Part shown: in pieces, positions 1-6,490 of the stretch | Layout of the letters: each line of letters starts with the position of its first letter | How positions within the stretch are numbered: the stretch's first letter is position 1 | Assembly: GCA_014383445.1 (NCBI GenBank) | Contig: JACNHV010000254.1 | Span: 1 to 33,623, forward strand | Source of the DNA: Candidatus Desulfobacula maris | GTDB lineage: Bacteria > Desulfobacterota > Desulfobacteria > Desulfobacterales > Desulfobacteraceae | DNA: 33,623 nt | Direction of reading: 5' to 3' | Position numbers and translations under genes: made by a program | The notes under the pieces: generated by a model | The model's input: only the letters and a program-made list of their open reading frames with translations | Database searches by the model: none | Told to the model about the DNA's origin: nothing

Positions 1-2
1 TA

Positions 3-242
3 ACCAAACGTAGAATAGTGCTGGAAGGAGACCTGCCAAGTGCAATGAATCCCCCTAAAGGGTGCCCGTTCTGCACCCGGTGCCATCGGAAAATTGGTGA
101 TATTTGTGATAATGAGCTTCCACTGGAACAATTGGTAAAAGACCGGCATGTCATCAAGTGTCATATACCCATTACAGAATTGAGTAAGATAGAGCCTGTC
201 ATCAGAATACCCAAAGCAACGGAGCGTATTCATGCTGAATAA
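3..242 (+). CDS. Oligopeptide/dipeptide ABC transporter ATPase, C-terminal end (partial)
   Basis: Only the last 79 codons lie in the window; the open frame runs off the left edge. The visible part begins TKRRIVLEGDLPSAMNPP and continues with GCPFCTRCHRK and a later KCHIP. This is the Cys-containing C-terminal extension typical of OppD/OppF/DppF-type ATPases of peptide and nickel importers, where these cysteines are often proposed to hold an iron-sulfur cluster. The Walker motifs and signature sequence must lie upstream. It would energise import of a peptide or similar small solute at the inner membrane. It stops 309 bp before the MttB-type gene, with a regulator relic between, so a shared operon is unlikely. 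The exact substrate cannot be told from this fragment. Confidence 0.85.
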   Translation, partial: TKRRIVLEGDLPSAMNPPKGCPFCTRCHRKIGDICDNELPLEQLVKDRHVIKCHIPITELSKIEPVIRIPKATERIHAE

Positions 243-282
243 TCCTTGAATGGAAATATATTTACATCCTTCCAAAAGTGAC

Positions 283-451
283 TTAGTTAAACCAGATATC
301 GTTTTTCAGGTAGGCCTGTTCCAGTTTCTCCTGATGATTTTTCACTGCATCTCCCATATCAGCGGTAAAGGTGTGGAGCAGATACTGCCTTTCTGATTTT
401 GGCCAGGGTCCAACCCATATAGTATGCCGGCGCATAGGACAGCCTTGCACC
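283..451 (-). pseudogene. Relic of an RpiR-family regulator (SIS domain remnants)
   Basis: Two short blocks on the minus strand match the intact RpiR-type regulator at 18474-19349. Block one (451 down to about 382) reads GARLSYAPAYYMGWTLAKIR, against GSRLSYTFAYYLGWSLTKIR in the intact protein. Block two (about 363 down to 283) reads NHQEKLEQAYLKNDIWFN then stop, against NYQKQLEQVYLENDVLFN. The blocks are in different frames, and the roughly 110 residues that separate them in the intact protein are missing, as is the N-terminal HTH domain. It is therefore a decayed copy of a regulator that once stood divergently beside the MttB gene at 552. The rest of 243-551 holds nothing else I can name. 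Confidence 0.75.
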
Positions 452-551
452 CATTTGCTTGACTATTAATTAACCCCATGGCATTTAGGCAATAAACTAT
501 TAAAAAATATACCATCAACCATTATACAAGCAAAAACACAGGAAGATCGTC

Positions 552-2003
552 ATGAATTTAATGGGTTTACAGGGAGGACAATATAAGCCTCTGTCACCGG
601 AACAGGTTAAAACTATACATGAAGCATCCTTAAAAATTCTGGGGCACACCGGGATTACCTATGAACCAGGGCTGGAGGAAACAATAAAAATGCTGGAAAA
701 GAATGGCACCTCCATTGACAAGGACCAGAAACGAATCAGATTTCCAAAAGAATTGGTCACCACCCAGGTGGCCAAGGCCCCTGAAAAAATTTTGCTCTGC
801 GGTCTGGACCCTGAAAATGATATGAATTTAACACAGGACCGTGTCCATCTGGGAACCGGCGGTGCTGCCATCAAGATCCTGGATCCGGATACGGGTAAAA
901 TACGTTCCACCACCCTGGATGACCTGTACAAAGTCTCCCGCCTGGTTGACCAGCTTTCCAATATTCATTTTCTGGTTCGGCCCTGTATTCCAACGGATAT
1001 CGATGAAAAAGACTATGATATCAATATGTTTTATACCTGCCTGGCCGCATCAGGCAAGCATGTTATGTCTGGAGTCAACGATGAAGAGGGCCTCCACAGG
1101 GTAATGGAACTGGCAGCCATGATCATGGGTGGAAAGGAAAAGCTCAAAAAAAGACCGATCATCTCGATCACTGCCTGTTTTGCCATAAGTCCCCTGAAAC
1201 TTTGTACCCAGTCCACCCGGATCATGCAGGAAGCCATCCGTAATTTTATCCCCGTGGCATTGTCCAGCGCACCCATGGCTGGTTCCACATCTCCTTTGAC
1301 CATGGCAGGCACCCTGGCCCAGCTCCATGCCGAGCAATTGGCCGGTATCACCATCTGCCAATTGACAAATCCAGGGGCTCCTCTGCTCTATGGAGGAATT
1401 CCAGGAATGGCAAATCTCAAAACCATGGGATATTCAGGCGGCGCTGTGGAGTTCGGAATGATGAATGCAGCCATTCACCAGCTCGCCCGTCATATTAAAG
1501 TCCCCAATTATAATTCATCCGGTCTTTCCGACTCCAAAGTACCAGATGCCCAGGCCGGGTATGAAAAAGCCTTTACATCTGTTCTGGCATCCATGGGCGG
1601 TTCCAATTATATCCACCACGCAGCCGGAATGCTGGAATCCATGCTCACCATAGCCCATGAACAATTTGTCATTGATGATGAAATCATTGGAAATTGCTGC
1701 AAGGTGCTTAAAGGGATTGAGGTGGATGAAGAACACCTGGCTCTGGAGGTGATTCATTCAGTAGGTCCTGGAGGCGATTTCATGACCTCTCCACACACCA
1801 TGTCCCATCTGCGCAAAGAATATTATATAGGAAACGGGGTCACGGACAAAAAAGCCCGGGGGAAATGGGAAGCAGCAGGCAGTCTTGATACCAGACAAAG
1901 AGCACTTGCCATAGCCAGAAAATTGCTTGAAACGCCTCAACCATCTTATATCCCGGAAGAGATTGACAAGGCCATAAGAGAAAAATTCAATATTTTGTTA
2001 TAG
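552..2003 (+). CDS. Trimethylamine methyltransferase (MttB) family protein, non-pyrrolysine type
   Basis: A 483-residue protein of the MttB/glycine betaine methyltransferase family (TIM barrel). Such proteins transfer a methyl group from a quaternary or tertiary amine to a cognate corrinoid protein in the cytoplasm. Family-like stretches include LGTGGAAIKILDPDTG near the N-terminus, ALSSAPMAGSTSPLTMAGTL in the middle and VGPGGDFMTSPHTMSHLRKEYY near the end. The same SSAPMAG...PLT and VGPGGHF...HTMNHFKKEL pattern occurs in the second MttB homologue at 6491-7960. The frame has no internal TAG, so this is not a pyrrolysine-containing trimethylamine enzyme; MtgB-like proteins acting on glycine betaine, carnitine or proline betaine are the better comparison. 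The start has a GGAAG ribosome site about 8 nt upstream. No corrinoid protein gene is in the window. Substrate is not determinable from sequence alone. Confidence 0.9.
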   Translation: MNLMGLQGGQYKPLSPEQVKTIHEASLKILGHTGITYEPGLEETIKMLEKNGTSIDKDQKRIRFPKELVTTQVAKAPEKILLCGLDPENDMNLTQDRVHLGTGGAAIKILDPDTGKIRSTTLDDLYKVSRLVDQLSNIHFLVRPCIPTDIDEKDYDINMFYTCLAASGKHVMSGVNDEEGLHRVMELAAMIMGGKEKLKKRPIISITACFAISPLKLCTQSTRIMQEAIRNFIPVALSSAPMAGSTSPLTMAGTLAQLHAEQLAGITICQLTNPGAPLLYGGIPGMANLKTMGYSGGAVEFGMMNAAIHQLARHIKVPNYNSSGLSDSKVPDAQAGYEKAFTSVLASMGGSNYIHHAAGMLESMLTIAHEQFVIDDEIIGNCCKVLKGIEVDEEHLALEVIHSVGPGGDFMTSPHTMSHLRKEYYIGNGVTDKKARGKWEAAGSLDTRQRALAIARKLLETPQPSYIPEEIDKAIREKFNILL

Positions 2004-2016
2004 TGGAGTACCTGAT

Positions 2017-2190
2017 ATGTGCGGTAAGGTTTTCTATCTCAGGAGCCGCAACAAGGCTCCCTGGAAAAGTGATACATGGGAAGTGCCGCTGTGGATACTT
2101 TTCTACAGGAATTATCCATGCCCTTTCAAGCAGATTCGGTTCTGCCGTTTATCTTTAAAAATGGATGGTATCTGCCATGAAATTCCTTGA
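2017..2190 (+). CDS. Possible small protein, 57 residues, unknown
   Basis: A short frame begins 13 nt after the stop of the MttB-type gene with a GGAG sequence 8 nt before its ATG. It begins MCGKVFYLRSRN, contains PLWILFYRNYPCPF and ends DGICHEIP, with four cysteines and three tryptophans. I do not recognise a family. The spacing suggests possible co-translation with the upstream methyltransferase gene, but an accidental ORF is equally possible; the same stretch contains an imperfect hairpin (GGAGCC/GGCTCC at 2042-2060). Confidence 0.3.
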   Translation: MCGKVFYLRSRNKAPWKSDTWEVPLWILFYRNYPCPFKQIRFCRLSLKMDGICHEIP

Positions 2191-2217
2191 TCAATAATTT
2201 GTCGGAGGCAGCTTTTG

Positions 2218-3120
2218 CTAAGGGGTTCGTTGTCCCAGTTTGCTCAAGGCAAGGCCAGATCCTACAATGAGCAATGCACCGGCAAAGAAACGCCAGGTAG
2301 CCGGATCATTAAGAAACATAATACCCACAATAGCTGTAAAAACAGTTTCACTGGACATGTAGACCGAGCCCTCCCAGCCCTTACAGAAGAAAAATCCCTG
2401 GTTCATGAGAAGTTGCGCTCCCAGGGATGTAAAAACAATTCCCAAAATCATGGCCCATTCCAGAGCAGATGCCGGATATATTGGATTCATTATAAAAGCG
2501 GGCAGGGTGAGTAAGGTTCCCATGGTGCAGAAATAAAGATAAATGATGACCGGGCCGTTTTTAGCTCTCAGGAACCGTATCAAAGTGACGGTAAGTCCGG
2601 CAAACAAGGCGCCAATAATGGCCATTATCTGGCCATAGGTATTGCCAGTGAAACTGAAGTCAAAGAGAACTGCAATTCCGGCAACTAGCAGGGTAACACA
2701 TCCTATTTGACAAATGTTTATGGTTTCCCGGTAGATAATGAATCCGAACAGGCCTGCAAATACTGGATAGGAGTAAAACAAAACACAGGCCGTTGATATC
2801 GGTAGAATCCGTAAAGAAGTAACAACGCAGAAAAAGGCAATGGAACCGACACATCCCCTCAGGATCAGCAATGGAATATTATGGCCGGAAAAAGGGTTGC
2901 TTCGGGTGCCCTGCCCGGGAAAATCTGCGGATATCACCAAGGCCGTCATTCCCCCGAAGAATCGAATAAATCCAAAGTGCCAGACGGTATAGTTTTGAGG
3001 CATGAGCTTGACCAGGACACTCATGATGGTGAACAAAAAGGCTGCCAAAAGCATGAGAACCGGTCCTGCAACCCTGGGTTCCATATTAATCATCCGTAAT
3101 CTTGCAGGTAGTAGTGTCAT
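2218..3120 (-). CDS. EamA/DMT-superfamily transporter
   Basis: A 300-residue, very hydrophobic protein with about ten predicted membrane segments in two repeated halves, the layout of the drug/metabolite transporter (EamA) superfamily. Segments visible include VAGPVLMLLAAFLFTIMSVL at the N-terminus, ACVLFYSYPVFAGLFGFIIY mid-protein and FFAGALLIVGSGLALSKLG at the C-terminus. The motif SSETVFTAIVGIMFLNDP matches the typical end of the second EamA repeat (P-x(n)-E-P-V-x-A-x-x-G). AAGGA lies a few bases before the first ATG, supporting this start over later methionines. It is convergent with the MttB gene and is probably transcribed alone. Family members export or import amino acids and other metabolites; the substrate here is unknown. 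Confidence 0.88.
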   Translation of the reverse strand: MTLLPARLRMINMEPRVAGPVLMLLAAFLFTIMSVLVKLMPQNYTVWHFGFIRFFGGMTALVISADFPGQGTRSNPFSGHNIPLLILRGCVGSIAFFCVVTSLRILPISTACVLFYSYPVFAGLFGFIIYRETINICQIGCVTLLVAGIAVLFDFSFTGNTYGQIMAIIGALFAGLTVTLIRFLRAKNGPVIIYLYFCTMGTLLTLPAFIMNPIYPASALEWAMILGIVFTSLGAQLLMNQGFFFCKGWEGSVYMSSETVFTAIVGIMFLNDPATWRFFAGALLIVGSGLALSKLGQRTP

Positions 3121-3228
3121 TGGCTTTCCTTATATCCCGGCAAAGGAATTGAGAAAAACTCTGTTTAGCACTGACAGGAAAAAAGAACAAGATTAAATTG
3201 GCTGGATGAAGTTTCGCCTTCTCTGGTG

Positions 3229-3244
3229 CAGATCAGACGATCTG
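3229..3244. repeat. Short perfect inverted repeat in a 393-bp intergenic region
   Basis: CAGATC-agac-GATCTG lies about 110 bp upstream of the EamA transporter start. It could be an operator or a weak hairpin. Nothing else stands out in 3121-3400 apart from rising AT content toward the DUF2889 gene. Confidence 0.3.
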
Positions 3245-3438
3245 TTTGTTCGATAAAGTGTAAAGCAGTGAAATTTGACTCAATGGCATTGCAGCCCAAG
3301 CCAGGCAAGCTTTTGATCGATTGAAAAAATTGAATCTGATTGGATAATCAGTTTTTTCCCTTGAGAGTGTTTTTTGACCCGGCCCTGCAGGGAAATCTTA
3401 AGTATAATAATTTTTTTGGTAGTTCGATAAAAATTTTA

Positions 3439-3467
3439 TTGACATATTTTTCGTTATTTTTCATGAT
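3439..3467 (+). promoter_or_regulatory. Candidate sigma70 promoter for the DUF2889 gene
   Basis: TTGACA at 3439-3444 is followed after 17 bp by CATGAT at 3462-3467, a 4/6 match to the -10 consensus, about 46 bp before the ATG at 3514. The surrounding DNA is AT-rich, so chance matches are likely. Confidence 0.4.
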
Positions 3468-3513
3468 TCGGATTTAATGACAGTTTTCCTAAAGAAAAGG
3501 GATAAGATATTTA

Positions 3514-4068
3514 ATGGAATATTTAGAAGTAGATAAGCTTGAGAAAATACATAATAGAAATTTAGACATTTCGAGCTATGTTGTAGATGAAGAGCATGTT
3601 TTAATTGCAGGAGAATTCAAAGAAAGAAATCTGATAACGGTTTATGAGAGATCTGGTGAACCAATAGAACCAAATATTTTTCATCATATGCAAATTCAAT
3701 TACTCGTCAAAAATGCTGAATTAAAGATTGTGGATATTCATGTTAAAATTCCAGGTGCTCCCCATGATGAAATCTGTAGAGAAATGGAAAGTAGTCTTGA
3801 TAAAATAAAAGGACTTAACATCGCACCAGGATTTACATCTAAAATCAAAAAGATTGCAGGTGGTATAAAAGGATGTGTTCATTTGACAACCTTACTTTTA
3901 TCTATGGCGCCAGCAGCACTTCAAGGATATTGGATATTTGAAGCACGAAAAACACAAAGAAGCGAAGAATCTGTTTTGGATATTGAAAAATATTTAGTTG
4001 ATGCCTGCTGGGCATGGCGAAAGGATGGACCCTTATCTGTAAATCTTAATACAAAAAATAATAACTGA
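3514..4068 (+). CDS. DUF2889 family protein
   Basis: A 184-residue soluble protein matching the DUF2889 family by its pattern: an N-terminal beta-rich half with [13 protein letters not shown], a central [14 protein letters not shown], then [20 protein letters not shown] and a helix with [13 protein letters not shown]. The conserved Gly-Cys-x-His-Leu around residue 130 is the family hallmark. No function is established for the family. The gene is clearly more AT-rich than its neighbours and uses A/T-ending codons heavily, a sign of recent acquisition. It lies just before a broken site-2 protease and an attC-like palindrome, so it may have arrived as part of a gene-cassette or island segment. 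An AAGGGATAAG stretch precedes the start. Confidence 0.8.
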   Translation: MEYLEVDKLEKIHNRNLDISSYVVDEEHVLIAGEFKERNLITVYERSGEPIEPNIFHHMQIQLLVKNAELKIVDIHVKIPGAPHDEICREMESSLDKIKGLNIAPGFTSKIKKIAGGIKGCVHLTTLLLSMAPAALQGYWIFEARKTQRSEESVLDIEKYLVDACWAWRKDGPLSVNLNTKNNN

Positions 4069-4168
4069 ATATTTGACCCCGAAGTGTTAAATCTGTTTTA
4101 TCGACGAAACAGCAAATGTATTTTAAGGGTTTAAAAAATTTCGTTATTAATTAAGGAGACAATCCTTA

Positions 4169-4349
4169 GGCCTGATCAATCTGTTGCTTCAAGATCCGCT
4201 TGGGTTAATCCTCATCGCCATACCGCTCTTGTATGCTATAATTTTTCATGAGTTGGCGCATGGGTATGATATTGGTCTCTTCCGCAGGGATCATCGCGAA
4301 CATGCTATTGGCGTTCGGTGCTCTTTTTTTGGATCGATTGTTGTCCTAA
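4169..4349 (+). pseudogene. Broken M50 (site-2 protease) family gene
   Basis: The first block reads LLLQDPLGLILIAIPLLYAI followed by IFHELAHGY at 4244-4267. HExxH-type HELAHG is the zinc-binding motif of M50 membrane metalloproteases. Directly after it the frame changes: in the +1 frame 4269-4349 reads ILVSSAGIIANMLLAFGALF and then stops at TAA, which resembles the later [S/A]-G-P-x-A-N-x-x-L-A membrane segment of the same family. The 50 or more residues that normally separate these motifs are missing, as is the downstream NPDG-type region. There is no good start codon: AAGGAGA at 4154 precedes only a weak TTG at 4184. This is an internal deletion with frameshift and should not make an active protease. 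Confidence 0.7.
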
Positions 4350-4520
4350 AATTCTTATGGGTTTCGCATCACCAAGCATTCAAAACCACCTTTTCCGCCT
4401 TGAAAGATATGGATTTTTATTATTATTCGGTATATGGCTTTTGTCTAAAGGCCTAAAGATACAACAGACGCAGTAGATGAGCACCAACGCTCAGTGTACA
4501 AAAAGATAAATATCAGAAAC

Positions 4521-4611
4521 ACCTAACCAGCGGGTCAACTTGACCGCGTTAACATTGGCGGCGCTGTCGCTGTTAGTTCATTGGCGCGGACAAGTTACCC
4601 TTAACGTTAAA
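4521..4611 (+). repeat. attC-like site (integron cassette recombination site relic)
   Basis: Two 25-bp arms, 4524-4548 and 4585-4609, pair as an imperfect palindrome. Both arms, read inward, share the blocks TAAC, GGGT, AACTTG and CCGCG, separated by an unpaired spacer, one extra C on the left arm and one mismatch. The outer left end ACCTAAC fits the R'' consensus RYYYAAC. The right end is GTTAAAA, close to but not matching R' GTTRRRY. Total size of about 90 bp is within the attC range. No integrase gene is visible here, so it would be a remnant or an isolated cassette. The remaining 4612-4884 is AT-rich and holds no gene I can support. Confidence 0.55.
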
Positions 4612-4884
4612 AATCAACTATATTTCCTGAATAGTCCTAATTTTAGACGTTTCCCATCTTTAAACTCTTTATAAAAAATTGACAACAGACTTTGGCAAAC
4701 GTCTAAGCTTTTTAGAATTTAAGAAAGACCCCGGACTACTCCCTGCAATCCTTCAGTTTTCCTTTACCTGATAATGAGGTCCCCGGTGATATCCCAGTTC
4801 TTATTTGCGCCAGGTAGGGGAAATTGAAACAAATATTTGTGTGCCGAAAGCAGCAGATCCTATTAAGGCTCTATAGCGCTGTTT

Positions 4885-6192
4885 TTATCCGATAACCGAA
4901 AAACTGGAATCCTGGTTTATTTCCCGGTTCCGGCTGAAAAAACCAATATTCAATGTGCGGTTAATATATTTCATCCTATATTGCAGGGGTGTCTTGTCAT
5001 GGTCATTGCCACTTTCGCAATACTGGATGAGTTCACTCATAAAAGAACCCACTGGAGGTGCATTCTTGTACTGATTCCCGCTGGTGCCTATGGCCAGATA
5101 AAATCCAGGAAGATCTGACTTGTCATAAATGGGATACCAGTCATCTGATACATCATAGAGATCCACCAGCCCCTGATCTTTATTTGGGATGGGCAGGTCC
5201 GGGATCCGCATGGCTACCCGCATGGCCTGAGTCTTGAGCTGGTCTGTAAAATTTTTATTATAATCGTCAGGGTCAACATAATCCAGGGGATCACATGCAG
5301 GCTCTTCGCTGCCGATGAGGACGTGATTACCGACTTCAGGCCGTGTATAGACACCCGTGTCAGAATCTGAGGTAATAATTCCGGTGTTTTCCCAGTCCAC
5401 TCCTGCAGGACTTGGCACATGGGCCACTTCCACCCGCAAAGCCCGGGTTTTGATGTTCATCTTATCCTCAACCCCTGCCATGCGGTTAATAATATAGGAA
5501 TGGGGGCCTGCCACATTGACCACAACAGGTGCTTCTATAATAGTGCCGTCTTTCAGGGCCACTCCGGCTGCCCTGCCCTCTTTTTTCAGGATATCAACAA
5601 CCTGGGTGTTGAACATGAAATCAGAACCCACATTCCGGGCGGCAATTTCCACATTATGGGTGGACAGCTTGGGGTCGCTTACATAGCCTGATTCAGGAAC
5701 ATAGACAGCCCCGTTGATGCTTTTTCCCGTGGGCTTTCCAAAATCAGGATCATCCATGCGTTTCTGGGGATGGAAAGAGCGAAGATCTGGGTTGGGCAGA
5801 TATTGCTTCATCTCTTCCGGGGTAAGTTCCAGGTAACCCACGCCAAGGGCATCCAGGGATTCCATCACAGGGGCCAGATTCTTGTTGTGTTCAGATTTGT
5901 AGACCATGGCACCTGTATTCTTGTAATAGGCCATGCCGGCAGGATCAATGGTCTTCAGGTATTTTGGCCAGTCCAGCCAGTAATAATAACCTTCCCGGGC
6001 CAGGGCCACCCCTTCAGGCGAGGAATAGTAAAGCCGGATAATGGCACAGGAGCCGGCTGTAGAACCAAAGCCCGAACCGCCCAGCTTGTCGATGCTCAGT
6101 GTTTTATAGCCTTTCAAGGCCAGTTCATAGGCAATGCTGTTTCCAATAATCCCGGCACCAATGATAATGGCATCATATTTTTTTTGGGTCAT
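4885..6192 (-). CDS. FAD-dependent oxidoreductase, DAO/sarcosine dehydrogenase-like (paralogue 2)
   Basis: A 435-residue flavoprotein of the DAO superfamily (sarcosine/dimethylglycine dehydrogenase, SoxB-like). The Rossmann FAD motif GAGIIG is at residues 12-17 and the acidic residue ending the second strand is in SIDK (Asp36). It is closely related along its length to the product at 11811-13169: both share PE.GYV.DP.LS.HN, GNQYKNAP and a C-terminal GFFSR.REIN..SSFSV.G. It should oxidise an N-methyl group of a secondary or tertiary amine, probably passing electrons to the ETF encoded upstream. GGAG lies 9 nt before the ATG. It is the last gene of the cluster, but a palindromic element separates it from the MttB gene, so it may have its own promoter. 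Substrate could differ from paralogue 1. Confidence 0.88.
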   Translation of the reverse strand: MTQKKYDAIIIGAGIIGNSIAYELALKGYKTLSIDKLGGSGFGSTAGSCAIIRLYYSSPEGVALAREGYYYWLDWPKYLKTIDPAGMAYYKNTGAMVYKSEHNKNLAPVMESLDALGVGYLELTPEEMKQYLPNPDLRSFHPQKRMDDPDFGKPTGKSINGAVYVPESGYVSDPKLSTHNVEIAARNVGSDFMFNTQVVDILKKEGRAAGVALKDGTIIEAPVVVNVAGPHSYIINRMAGVEDKMNIKTRALRVEVAHVPSPAGVDWENTGIITSDSDTGVYTRPEVGNHVLIGSEEPACDPLDYVDPDDYNKNFTDQLKTQAMRVAMRIPDLPIPNKDQGLVDLYDVSDDWYPIYDKSDLPGFYLAIGTSGNQYKNAPPVGSFMSELIQYCESGNDHDKTPLQYRMKYINRTLNIGFFSRNREINQDSSFSVIG

Positions 6193-6213
6193 TTCTTTTT
6201 CTCCAAAGCTTAT

Positions 6214-6389
6214 GATTCACTCAAAAATTAATTTGTAATTGTTTAGCCCGTTTAAAAGAAGTTATCTCAAAGCCCTGTCTGATGGATATTTGCAGGAGGT
6301 TAAGCGTTTAGCATCGAACAAAAATATCCATCAGATAGGGCGGTTTCAAACATAAGAGCTGAATAGTTACATTAATTTTTGAGTGAATC
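6214..6389. repeat. Nested palindromic element, MITE-like, 176 bp
   Basis: The outer ends are perfect 19-bp inverted repeats: GATTCACTCAAAAATTAAT at 6214-6232 and its complement at 6371-6389. Inside is a second inverted pair, CCCTGTCTGATGGATATTT at 6273-6291 and an 18/19 complement at 6322-6340. The intervening arms also align roughly, so the whole element can fold into one long hairpin. It has no coding capacity. It fills the gap between the second MttB gene and the following flavoprotein gene and looks like a miniature inverted-repeat element mobilised by an unknown transposase. Confidence 0.65.
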
Positions 6390-6393
6390 CTTA

Positions 6394-6480
6394 TTAATTT
6401 TGTACATTTAATTTAGCACCGACCTGAAAACCATCAATTTCCTCGATTTCGGTCAGGGCAGTATTCATCTTTTCCTGGGT
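6394..6480 (-). pseudogene. Possible remnant of an ACT-domain C-terminus
   Basis: On the minus strand, overlapping the end of the MttB gene in another frame, the sequence reads VTQEKMNTALTEIEEIDGF and ends VGAKLNVQN then TAA. This resembles the last helix and strand of an ACT regulatory domain (such as those ending homoserine dehydrogenase). No upstream part is left. It may be debris brought or left by the neighbouring palindromic element. Very tentative. Confidence 0.25.
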
Positions 6481-6490
6481 GACACAGGAA

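Noticed and set aside
457-486. Sigma-54 promoter before the first MttB gene
   Set aside because: TGGCATTTAGGCA has the wrong spacing between GG and GC for a -24/-12 site.
2001-2003. TAG stop of the first MttB gene as a pyrrolysine codon
   Set aside because: Read-through would add only three residues before TGA, and the TAG is at the normal C-terminal end, not inside the barrel where pyrrolysine sits in true trimethylamine methyltransferases.
2042-2060. GGAGCC/GGCTCC hairpin as a terminator after the MttB gene
   Set aside because: Six base pairs with no T-run after it, and it lies inside a possible small ORF.
5770-6231. 153-codon plus-strand ORF opposite the second flavoprotein
   Set aside because: It is antisense to a well-supported FAD enzyme and shows only shadow composition.
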